Part shown: one piece after another, positions 56,960 to 64,000 of the stretch
How positions within the stretch are numbered: the first letter of the stretch is position 1
Layout: the number at the start of each line of letters is the position of its first letter
DNA from: Eubacterium sp.
Lineage (GTDB): Bacteria; Bacillota; Clostridia; Lachnospirales; Lachnospiraceae
Length of the DNA: 64,000 bases
Assembly (NCBI GenBank): GCA_017430325.1
Contig: JAFRNE010000032.1
Location: forward strand, 62,001 to 126,000
Direction of reading: 5' to 3'
Notes under the pieces: generated by a model
What the model was told of the DNA's origin: nothing
Databases searched by the model: none
Seen by the model: only the letters and a program-made list of their open reading frames with translations
Translations under genes and position numbers: made by a program

Positions 56960-57172
56960 ATGAATAAAGTTTGTATTTGTTTAATTAAATTTTACAGAAA
57001 ACGAATATCACCGTTGAAGAGACACGGAACCTGCAGATATTACCCTACCTGCTCGGCTTATGCCATAGAGTGTTATAAGAAATATAATTTCTTTAAGGCA
57101 ACAGGCCTGGCAGCCTGGAGGATACTCAGATGTAATCCTTTCAGTAAGGGTGGATACGATCCGGTTCCATAG
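56960..57172 (+). CDS. yidD: membrane protein insertion efficiency factor YidD
   Basis: A 70-residue protein with the family Cys/His-rich core CRYYPTCSAYAIECYKKY and RCNPFSKGGYDPVP. It assists YidC. It lies between rnpA and yidC (nine bases before the latter), as is typical. Confidence 0.96.
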   Translation: MNKVCICLIKFYRKRISPLKRHGTCRYYPTCSAYAIECYKKYNFFKATGLAAWRILRCNPFSKGGYDPVP

Positions 57173-57181
57173 GAGAAAAAG

Positions 57182-58432
57182 ATGATATTAATTAAGAAAA
57201 CAGGTTTACTTGCACCTCTTTACAGCTTCATGGGATGGATAATGAATACCATCTACAACATGCTCAATTCTATGGGCGTTGTAAGTATTGGTTTCTCAAT
57301 CATTATTTTCACAGTAGTTGTAAGGCTTCTTATTTTCCCGCTTTCCCTTAAGAGTACAAGATCTTCAAAGATTCAGAAGTATATTCAGCCTGAATTCAAC
57401 AAGATAACAAAGAAGTACAAGGGCAAGAAGGATCAGCAGTCCATGATGAAGCAGCAGGCAGAAATCAGAGAGCTTCAGCAGAAGTATGGTATCAAAATGA
57501 CCTCAGGCTGTATTACAGCGCTCATCCAGCTTCCTATCTTCTTTTCACTGTACTGGGTAATCAGAAATATTCCTTCATATGTTTCAAAGGTTCATGCACT
57601 TTATACACCGATCGCTGATCATATCAAGGGAGCTGTTGATTACGACAAATTCAAGGAATTTGTTTCTCAGTCAAAGATTATGTTAGAGAGCGGATCTCTT
57701 ACTCAGAAGACATTTAATACCGGCGAAGGTATCATCGATACACTTTATAAGTTCACCGGTTCTCTCTGGGACAGCTTCTCAACAAATGTTGCAAGTCTTT
57801 CTTCTTACAATGGCAACATCAGTAAGATCAAGGAGGCAAATACCTTCCTTGGAATCAATCTTGCTGAGGCGCCGGGCTTTAAGTGGTCTATAGCACTTAT
57901 CATTCCTGTATGTGCGCTGGTATTCCAGTACCTCAGCACAATGGCTATGCAGAAGCAGCAGGTTATTACTGATGCAAGCCAGGAAGCAACTATGAAGACC
58001 ATGAACAAGTTCACAAAGATCATGCCTATCTTCTCTTTCATCATCTGTATCACAGTATCAGCCGGTGTTGGTATTTACTGGGCAGTTGGTGCATTTATCA
58101 GCTGGTTAACGACTGTACTGACGAATGCATATTATGATCGAGTAGACATGGATCAGCTTGTGGAGAAGGCTATGGCCAAGGCAGAGATCAAGAATGCCAA
58201 GAGAAAGGCAAGCGGCAAGAAGACCTTCATGGAAAGACTTACCGAAAATGCTGCAGCACAGCAGGCAGCCAGGGAAAACACAGAAGGAATGGAAAAATTC
58301 GGGGGTGCAAGACTTAAAAATTACACTTCTAATACATCAACTCAGTCAAAAGACAATGTTAAATACAGACAGGGAAGTATTGCAGCTAAGGCAAATGCCA
58401 TGAGGCAATACAATGATAAGGAGAGTAAATAA
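57182..58432 (+). CDS. yidC: membrane protein insertase YidC/OxaA
   Basis: A 416-residue insertase that moves proteins into the membrane. Family features are five membrane segments (about 10-30, 35-60, 105-128, 230-250 and 278-305), FPLSLKSTRSSKIQ, CITALIQLPIFFSLYWVI and a long basic C-terminal tail. This is the Gram-positive form without a large periplasmic domain. It ends two bases before jag. Confidence 0.95.
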   Translation: MILIKKTGLLAPLYSFMGWIMNTIYNMLNSMGVVSIGFSIIIFTVVVRLLIFPLSLKSTRSSKIQKYIQPEFNKITKKYKGKKDQQSMMKQQAEIRELQQKYGIKMTSGCITALIQLPIFFSLYWVIRNIPSYVSKVHALYTPIADHIKGAVDYDKFKEFVSQSKIMLESGSLTQKTFNTGEGIIDTLYKFTGSLWDSFSTNVASLSSYNGNISKIKEANTFLGINLAEAPGFKWSIALIIPVCALVFQYLSTMAMQKQQVITDASQEATMKTMNKFTKIMPIFSFIICITVSAGVGIYWAVGAFISWLTTVLTNAYYDRVDMDQLVEKAMAKAEIKNAKRKASGKKTFMERLTENAAAQQAARENTEGMEKFGGARLKNYTSNTSTQSKDNVKYRQGSIAAKANAMRQYNDKESK

Positions 58433-58434
58433 TA

Positions 58435-59247
58435 ATGGATTTCAAGGAATTTAGAGCAAAGACAGTTGAAGATGCACTTACAGCTGCTGCTCTTGAGTTT
58501 TCAGTATCAAGTGAACAGCTTGAAACTGAAATAGTAGATAGAGGAAGCGCAGGCTTTCTCGGACTTGGCTCAAAGCCTGCTATAATCAAGGCAAGAGTTA
58601 AGGATGATATAACACGTGATACTAAGGAATACCTCGAGAAGATCTTCGCAGCTATGGAGACAGAGGTAACAATAGATATCGCATATGATAAGGAAGGCGA
58701 TACAATGGATATCGACCTTGAAGGACCTGAGATGGGAATCCTTATCGGAAAGCGTGGACAGACACTTGATTCTCTTCAGTATCTCGTAAGTCTCTTCGTA
58801 AACAAGAAGAGCGAGAGCTACATCAGAGTTAAGCTTAACACAGAGAATTATCGTGAGAGACGTAAGGAGACACTTGAGAATCTTGCTAAGAATATCGCAT
58901 TCAAGGTTAAGAGAACAAGAAAGTCATTTACTCTTGAGCCAATGAATCCTTATGAGAGAAGGATCATCCACTCAACACTTCAGAACGACAAGTTTGTTGC
59001 TACAAAGAGTGAGGGTGAAGAGCCTTATCGTAAGGTAGTTGTCTTCCTTAAGAAGAATGGCAAGAATGGCGGCAGAAAGAAAGATTACAACAAGGATTAT
59101 GCCAGAGAAGTAGTTAAGGAAGAGAAGCCAAAGAAGCCGGCATATGATTACGGCGATTATGATATTTCAGAGATAAATGCAGAAACAGCAATCGATGCTG
59201 CTGCAAATCTTCAGAATTTTATTGCTGAGGAGAAAGCTGCTGAATAA
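58435..59247 (+). CDS. jag: RNA-binding protein Jag/KhpB
   Basis: A 270-residue protein with a Jag_N domain (EFRAKTVEDALTAAALEF), a KH domain (GILIGKRGQTLDSLQYLV) and an R3H domain (RRIIHSTLQNDKFVATKSEG, YRKVVV). The C-terminal tail is charged. It is associated with cell elongation and RNA regulation in Gram-positives. Followed by a strong shared terminator. Confidence 0.95.
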   Translation: MDFKEFRAKTVEDALTAAALEFSVSSEQLETEIVDRGSAGFLGLGSKPAIIKARVKDDITRDTKEYLEKIFAAMETEVTIDIAYDKEGDTMDIDLEGPEMGILIGKRGQTLDSLQYLVSLFVNKKSESYIRVKLNTENYRERRKETLENLAKNIAFKVKRTRKSFTLEPMNPYERRIIHSTLQNDKFVATKSEGEEPYRKVVVFLKKNGKNGGRKKDYNKDYAREVVKEEKPKKPAYDYGDYDISEINAETAIDAAANLQNFIAEEKAAE

Positions 59248-59259
59248 TCAGAATAATAA

Positions 59260-59296
59260 AAAAGGTTATATTTCGTTCAACGAAATATAACCTTTT
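59260..59296. terminator. bidirectional terminator between jag and tRNA-Arg
   Basis: aaaaggttatatttcg (59260-59275) and cgaaatataacctttt (59281-59296) form a 16-bp perfect stem with a five-base loop. Both strands continue in T-runs. It ends jag rightward and tRNA-Arg leftward. Confidence 0.95.
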
Positions 59297-59300
59297 TTAA

Positions 59301-59374
59301 TGTACCTAGGCGGATTCGAACCGCCGGCCTTCCGCTTAGGAGGCGGACGCTCTATCCTGCTGAGCTATAGATAC
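59301..59374 (-). tRNA. tRNA-Arg (CCT)
   Basis: Acceptor GTATCTA/TAGGTAC with discriminator A, anticodon loop CTCCTAA (CCT, reading AGG) and T-arm GGTTCGAATCC. A good promoter is upstream at 59403-59431. The shared terminator lies five bases past its 3' end. Confidence 0.96.
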
Positions 59375-59402
59375 ATATGCAAAATGCTTTGCAACATTCG
59401 TT

Positions 59403-59431
59403 ATTGTATAGTAATTACAGCTTTTAGTCAA
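59403..59431 (-). promoter_or_regulatory. promoter of tRNA-Arg
   Basis: TTGACT and TACAAT are spaced by exactly 17 bases on the minus strand, about 30 bases before the tRNA. Confidence 0.8.
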
Positions 59432-59467
59432 GATATTATTACGAGCATACTGCGTGGCTCGTTAATA

Positions 59468-60334
59468 TCAGAAGTTTATATAGCCTTGCAGCCAGATGAC
59501 ACCGCGGAAGCGTCTTCCGATATCCGGCTCACCCTTAAGATCCAGTCTGTTGATATAAACATCTATAAAATACTCATTACACTGAAGAGTCATTCTTACG
59601 ACTTCCTCGTCGGTCATTGTATTTTTGATCACAGAATAATCAGTGATGATACCAACAATATCATAAACCTCGCAGTCTATTCCGTAAGGGATCATAGTCG
59701 TATCGACAACCGAAAGAATATCCTCGCGAAGAGCCTTGTTATACATTGTATTTTTCAGGTCCAGCGACATGATCGCAAGATCTTCAATGGCAGTTTCATC
59801 ACCATTCTTAGCAAGCTCAACAAGACGCATCCTGTCAATATGCTGCTTCTTAATCTTCAGATCCTCTTCCTTGGTCCTGCTGATCGGAAGAAGGATAGTA
59901 CCACTCTTCGACAGACCTGAAAGCATACAGGTTTCTATGTAAGGAATCTTCTGCATCCACTTAAGATGAACAAAATCAGCTATATTTTGAACATAGAAGA
60001 TTATATTTACGGTGAGGTCATCGATAATACCGTCATAGGCCTCATTGCCAACATGCTTTTCTATACGCAGGTCAACAAGACCGGTAAGCTTTGTCGGAGA
60101 CGCATAAGGAAATACATGTTCTATACTTATCCTTTGAGTCGGATCAATCTCGCCGATCATTGTTAAACCTATACCATCGCCAAACTCTTTATCCAGCTGG
60201 ATGATACTCGTTCCGAGATCAACCGAAGCCGTTGTTTTTCTGTCCGGCGAACGCATAGCTTCCCTGTACAGGTTTTCAAGCTGCATTCTTGATGTAATTT
60301 TACTGAAGCCAACGGCTCTAAGTAGACTGTGCAT
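59468..60334 (-). CDS. DUF3881 family protein
   Basis: A 288-residue protein starting MHSLLRAVGFSKI, a hallmark of the DUF3881 family, which I know from Lachnospiraceae. It is soluble, without signal or membrane segment. Function unknown. The ATG follows the serS stop by one base, so translation is coupled to serS and no separate ribosome site is seen. An upstream in-frame start at 60367 overlaps serS and is unlikely. Confidence 0.8.
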   Translation of the reverse strand: MHSLLRAVGFSKITSRMQLENLYREAMRSPDRKTTASVDLGTSIIQLDKEFGDGIGLTMIGEIDPTQRISIEHVFPYASPTKLTGLVDLRIEKHVGNEAYDGIIDDLTVNIIFYVQNIADFVHLKWMQKIPYIETCMLSGLSKSGTILLPISRTKEEDLKIKKQHIDRMRLVELAKNGDETAIEDLAIMSLDLKNTMYNKALREDILSVVDTTMIPYGIDCEVYDIVGIITDYSVIKNTMTDEEVVRMTLQCNEYFIDVYINRLDLKGEPDIGRRFRGVIWLQGYINF

Positions 60335-60335
60335 A

Positions 60336-61625
60336 TTATTTGCTTGGTGTAAGCTTCTCGAGGCCACCCATATAAGGTCTGAGCACCTCAGGAATATTTA
60401 CTGAACCATCCTCGTTAAGGTTGTTCTCAAGGAAAGCGATAAGCATTCTTGGAGGAGCAACAACTGTATTGTTAAGTGTATGAGCAAGGTATTTGTTTCC
60501 ATCCTTACCCTTAACTCTGATCTTAAGACGTCTTGCCTGAGCATCGCCAAGATTTGAGCAGCTTCCAACTTCAAAATACTTCTTCTGTCTTGGAGACCAT
60601 GCTTCAACATCGAAAGACTTAACCTTAAGATCTGCAAGGTCACCTGTACAGCATTCGATAGTTCTTACAGGAACATCAAGTGTACGGAAGAGCTCAACTG
60701 TATAGCTCCAGAGCTTGTTGAAGAAGTCCATTGATTCTTCTGGCTTACAGATAACGATCATCTCCTGCTTCTCGAACTGGTGAATTCTGTAAACACCTCT
60801 CTCTTCAAGACCATGAGCACCCTTCTCCTTACGGAAGCAAGGTGAATAGCTTGTAAGAGTAAGTGGAAGGCTCTCCTCGTCAACCATAGTATCAATGAAA
60901 CGTCCGATCATTGAGTGTTCAGATGTTCCGATAAGATAAAGATCCTCGCCTTCAATCTTATACATCATAGCATCCATCTCATCAAAGCTCATAACGCCTG
61001 TAACAACGTTGCTTCTGATCATGAATGGAGGGATGCAGTATGTGAAACCTTTATTGATCATGAAATCTCTTGCATATGTAAGGATTGCAGAATGAAGGCG
61101 TGCTACATCACCGATAAGGTAGTAGAAACCGTTTCCTGCAACCTTTCTTGCAGCATCAAGATCGATACCAGCAAGCTTCTCCATGATATCTGTATGATAA
61201 GGAATCTCAAAATCAGGAACTACTGGCTCACCGAACTTCTCAACTTCAACATTCTCAGAATCATCTTTTCCAACAGGAACTGAAGGATCAACTATATTTG
61301 GAATAGTCATCATGATCTTCTTGATCTTCTCATCGATAACAGGCTTCTCTTCCTCAAGCTTTGCAAGACGTGCAGCATTCTCTGCAACCTGCTTCTTAGC
61401 AGCCTCTGCGCCTTCCTTATCGCCCTTAGCCATAAGTGCACCGATCTGCTTTGAAATACTATTCTTCTCACCTCTGAGTCTGTCAGCCTCAGCCTGATTT
61501 GCACGAGCCTCTTTATCAAGCTCGATAACTTCATCAACAAGAGGAAGCTTTCTGTCCTGGAACTTCTTCTTGATATTCTCTTTTACTATGTCAGGGTTCT
61601 CTCTTAAAAACTTAATGTCTAACAT
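60336..61625 (-). CDS. serS: seryl-tRNA synthetase
   Basis: A 429-residue class II synthetase. The N-terminal helical arm (coiled coil, about 30-100) binds the long variable arm of tRNA-Ser. Catalytic blocks include YLIGTSEHSM, FRKEKGAHG, VRTIECCTGDLADLK and the C-terminal LNNTVVAPPRMLIAFLEN. No T-box is apparent upstream. Immediately followed by the DUF3881 gene. Confidence 0.97.
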   Translation of the reverse strand: MLDIKFLRENPDIVKENIKKKFQDRKLPLVDEVIELDKEARANQAEADRLRGEKNSISKQIGALMAKGDKEGAEAAKKQVAENAARLAKLEEEKPVIDEKIKKIMMTIPNIVDPSVPVGKDDSENVEVEKFGEPVVPDFEIPYHTDIMEKLAGIDLDAARKVAGNGFYYLIGDVARLHSAILTYARDFMINKGFTYCIPPFMIRSNVVTGVMSFDEMDAMMYKIEGEDLYLIGTSEHSMIGRFIDTMVDEESLPLTLTSYSPCFRKEKGAHGLEERGVYRIHQFEKQEMIVICKPEESMDFFNKLWSYTVELFRTLDVPVRTIECCTGDLADLKVKSFDVEAWSPRQKKYFEVGSCSNLGDAQARRLKIRVKGKDGNKYLAHTLNNTVVAPPRMLIAFLENNLNEDGSVNIPEVLRPYMGGLEKLTPSK

Positions 61626-61775
61626 TTGTTTTATCTCCTATTAATATATATTATTTAATATTATATAATTGCTGCTTTAAGTTGATAATATGATGTAATG
61701 CTATATTACCATTGATGTTTATATCAGATAGATATTATCTTCATAATTCCGGTTAGATGTCATCCTATTATTTCG

Positions 61776-62327
61776 TTAGATATCATAACTGTCGTCTTCA
61801 ATCGGTGTTGTGAGAAGAGCAATCTCATCCTCAACAGTCATTGCTTTCTTCAGAGCTTCCTTTTCCTCTTCGGAAAGAGTGATGAATGACTCACCGTTGA
61901 TGATCTCCTTAGCGTAGGTATAGCAGCCTTCCTTGCTGTGCATAGCATTGATTACCACGCCGGAATAATTATTATTCAGAATGGCAAGTGAGAAACTGAG
62001 CTCTCCGGCCATATCATTAAATGCATCGTATTTCTTAAGACCAATCTTGGAATAGCAGGAATCAACATGTGCCTTGGATTCTCGATGTTCCTTGCTGATC
62101 CTCTTTGCCATTGCCTTGACCTTATCCATCTCTTTAAACCTTGTAAATACTATCTCTTCAAGGTCCTTACCCTTCTTACCGCTCATGATTGTGTAATATT
62201 TACGATTCATATCAAGCAGCTTCCTGAAGGTCATGATGAGTAATATGCCAAGTATTATAATAAGTGCAAGAAGTATTCCAATGATAATCTCAAGTCTGAT
62301 ACCAAATGCTTTTGCGTATATTATCAT
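61776..62327 (-). CDS. DUF4446 family membrane protein
   Basis: A 183-residue protein with one membrane helix (about 10-33), a coiled-coil-rich segment (about 55-90) and the conserved core KIGLKKYDAFNDMAGELSFSLAILN. DUF4446 genes commonly follow parB in clostridia; function unknown. It lies 32 bases after parB. Confidence 0.88.
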   Translation of the reverse strand: MIIYAKAFGIRLEIIIGILLALIIILGILLIMTFRKLLDMNRKYYTIMSGKKGKDLEEIVFTRFKEMDKVKAMAKRISKEHRESKAHVDSCYSKIGLKKYDAFNDMAGELSFSLAILNNNYSGVVINAMHSKEGCYTYAKEIINGESFITLSEEEKEALKKAMTVEDEIALLTTPIEDDSYDI

Positions 62328-62359
62328 TTATTTCTCCTTTATGTATTTATTTAACAGAA

Positions 62360-63346
62360 TTATTTTGCACTATAAAGGAGAGTTGTAATTCTGTCAAGTT
62401 CGTCATTGGATGAATACTCGATCTCGATAGTACCCTTTCCACCCTTCTTTGCCTTGATCTTAGCCTTTGTACCAAGCACATTCTTGAGACGTTCCTCAAT
62501 CGACTTATAAATAAATGAATCATCAGGCTTTGGTGTTTTACGCTCCTTAAGGATCTTCTCAGCGCCATCATTTATACTCTTTACAAACTGCTCTGTTTCA
62601 CGTACTGACATCTTATTATCAAATACAAGCATAGCAGCTTCATACTGAACCTCAGGATCCTCAAGACCGATAAGACAGCGGGCATGACCGGTTGTGATCA
62701 TATCATCTATAAGCATCTGCTGAACCTTATCGCAAAGCTTAAGAAGTCTGAGTGAGTTTGTAATAGTTGTTCTGCTCTTCGATACTCTTTCAGCAACCTC
62801 ATCCTGCTTTAATGAGTAATTCTCAATAAGTACCTGGTAGGCCTTTGCTTCTTCTATAGGATTAAGGTTCTCTCTCTGAAGGTTTTCAATAAGAGCAACT
62901 TCAAGGATTTCTTTTTCAGAATAATTTCTTTCAATAACAGGTATTTCCTTAAGACCGGCAATACGTGCAGCACGCCATCTTCTTTCACCTGCAATGATCT
63001 CATAGAAGTTATCACGCTTCATTACAACAACAGGCTCGATGATACCAAACTGTTTAATCGAATCTGCCAGTTCGTTAAGGGCATCCTCATCGAATTCTCT
63101 TCTTGGCTGAGACTTATTTGGTTCAACGTCTGTAATCTTAACAAACTTCTCCTTTGCAACCTCAACCTCTTTAACAACTTCTTTGATTACTTCTTTTGTA
63201 ACTACCTTTACTTCTGGCTTTGCTTCATCAGCTTTCTTTGAATCAGCTGAAGTACCTTTTGATGATTTTGTCTTGCTTTCTTTCTTAGGTTCTCCAGTCG
63301 GGATCAAACTTTCCATTCCCATACCAAGGCCTCTTCTCTTAGTCAT
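62360..63346 (-). CDS. parB: chromosome partitioning protein ParB (Spo0J)
   Basis: A 328-residue CTP-dependent clamp that loads at parS sites. It starts KRRGLGMGMESLIP, then a charged linker (about 20-70) and the ParB N-terminal domain with NKSQPRREF and the CTP-binding GERRWRAA. The helix-turn-helix region SLKQDEVAERVSKSRTTITN and a C-terminal dimerisation domain follow. GGAGG precedes the ATG. Confidence 0.96.
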   Translation of the reverse strand: MTKRRGLGMGMESLIPTGEPKKESKTKSSKGTSADSKKADEAKPEVKVVTKEVIKEVVKEVEVAKEKFVKITDVEPNKSQPRREFDEDALNELADSIKQFGIIEPVVVMKRDNFYEIIAGERRWRAARIAGLKEIPVIERNYSEKEILEVALIENLQRENLNPIEEAKAYQVLIENYSLKQDEVAERVSKSRTTITNSLRLLKLCDKVQQMLIDDMITTGHARCLIGLEDPEVQYEAAMLVFDNKMSVRETEQFVKSINDGAEKILKERKTPKPDDSFIYKSIEERLKNVLGTKAKIKAKKGGKGTIEIEYSSNDELDRITTLLYSAK

Positions 63347-63476
63347 CTCAACCTCCTAATACGAACATATGTTCTATATGATTTATATCCATATTATTAT
63401 AATTACTTTTTACAAATATATGATTATTATTTATAAATATATGATTACTATATTTCGATAATATCTAATTATAAAC

Positions 63477-64000
63477 TTATAAATACAACTTGTTTTTTAT
63501 AACTTCATCTGCAAGTGCACGATATGCTGCAGCACCTGTTGATCTTGAATCATATAAGTTGATCGGTAATCCAAAGCTTGGTGCTTCGGCAAGTCTAACA
63601 TTTCTTGGAACAACAGTTTTATATATGATCTGATCCAGGTTATTCTGAACATTATCAACAACTTCCTGAGAAAGATTATTTCTGGAATCATACATTGTAA
63701 ATACAACTCCTTCTATCTCAAGATGCTTGTTTAGCTTCTTCCTAATAAGATCAATTGTATAAATAAGCTGTGTTAATCCTTCCAGAGCATAGAATTCACA
63801 CTGAATAGGAACAATTACTGTATCAGCTGCTGTCATCGCATTAACTGTAAGAATACCAAGTGCAGGTGGACAGTCAATTATCACAAAATCAAACTTCTTT
63901 CGAATGTTCTTTATTGTTTTCTTTAATATATATTGTTTATCGTCTGTTTCGATAAAATCAATCTCTGCTCCGGCAAGTTCTCTGCTTGAAGGTATTACAT
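63477..64000 (-). CDS. parA: chromosome partitioning ATPase ParA (Soj), C-terminal part
   Basis: About 174 residues of a ParA/Soj ATPase, 5' end cut by the window edge. The Walker A' region lies outside; visible are VIPSSRELAGAEIDF, the switch FVIIDCPPALGIL, PIQCEFYALEGL and NVRLAEAPSFGLP. It lies 130 bases upstream of parB in the same direction. It partners ParB in origin segregation and DnaA control. Confidence 0.95.
   Translation of the reverse strand, partial: VIPSSRELAGAEIDFIETDDKQYILKKTIKNIRKKFDFVIIDCPPALGILTVNAMTAADTVIVPIQCEFYALEGLTQLIYTIDLIRKKLNKHLEIEGVVFTMYDSRNNLSQEVVDNVQNNLDQIIYKTVVPRNVRLAEAPSFGLPINLYDSRSTGAAAYRALADEVIKNKLYL

Noticed and set aside
59300..59920. 206-residue plus-strand frame
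   Set aside because: It runs through tRNA-Arg and antisense to the DUF3881 gene.
62590..62615. parS-like sequence inside parB
   Set aside because: One half-site (ACGTGAAACA) is perfect but the other half does not match, leaving 10 of 16 positions. No full parS was found in the window.
1..64000. CRISPR arrays, insertion sequences, phage genes or attachment sites
   Set aside because: No regularly spaced repeats, transposase, integrase or tRNA-end duplications were seen.

Overview
The window is a chromosome segment that includes the replication origin of a Firmicute, most likely a gut or rumen Lachnospiraceae. The evidence is a DUF3881 protein coupled to serS, a DUF4446 gene beside parB, a Thr T-box, two-subunit class I fumarase, Thr/Glu-rich surface linkers and beta-glucan-degrading GH9 and GH16 enzymes. 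The glucanases recall Coprococcus-like fibre degraders, but the genus is an inference. There is no phage, insertion sequence or CRISPR array.

Layout. From 1 to 55.9 kb nearly every gene is on the minus strand, reading away from the origin. (a) 1-1.2 kb: thrS (cut by the window edge) under a T-box. (b) 1.5-6.4 kb: a two-component system followed by two ABC ATPases and one permease. (c) 6.7-17.7 kb: secreted and surface proteins: a DUF1508 doublet, a leucine-rich/Trp-repeat protein, a membrane-anchored GH9-CBM3 cellulase, asparaginase, a membrane protein, a C39-like peptidase and a PcsB/SleB-type wall hydrolase. They are interleaved with paaK and iorB of aryl-pyruvate oxidation. (d) 17.9-27.8 kb: a MacB/FtsX-type permease, a COG2426 membrane protein, a STAS/PP2C partner-switch pair, and a P-type ATPase with its own kinase and regulator. 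(e) 28-35.5 kb: an ATPase-permease-permease-ATPase FtsX-type transporter operon. (f) 35.6-44.5 kb: iorA with an unknown upstream gene, a GGDEF/EAL protein, a MATE transporter, a divergent AraC regulator and a GH16 lipoprotein. (g) 44.9-45.2 kb: tRNA Ser-Asn-Cys. (h) 45.4-55.9 kb: fumarase, gyrA, gyrB, recF, an S4 gene, dnaN and dnaA.

The origin lies at about 55.9-56.36 kb, between dnaA and rpmH. A second group of DnaA-box-like sites sits between dnaA and dnaN, which resembles the bipartite arrangement of Bacillus subtilis. To the right, rpmH-rnpA-yidD-yidC-jag read rightward to a strong bidirectional terminator shared with tRNA-Arg. Beyond it, parA-parB-DUF4446-serS-DUF3881 read leftward, towards the origin. 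The expected mnmE-mnmG-rsmG block is missing, which suggests a rearrangement at this junction.

Most of the window is conserved housekeeping sequence. The less ordinary parts are: the anchored GH9 plus Trp-repeat surface protein operon; a promoter-terminator unit that may encode a small RNA near 28 kb; a basic Gly/Arg-tailed protein upstream of iorA; a long acidic tail on GyrA; and a DnaA signature variant found together with TTATCAACA-type boxes. I did not find a clearly new multi-gene system.
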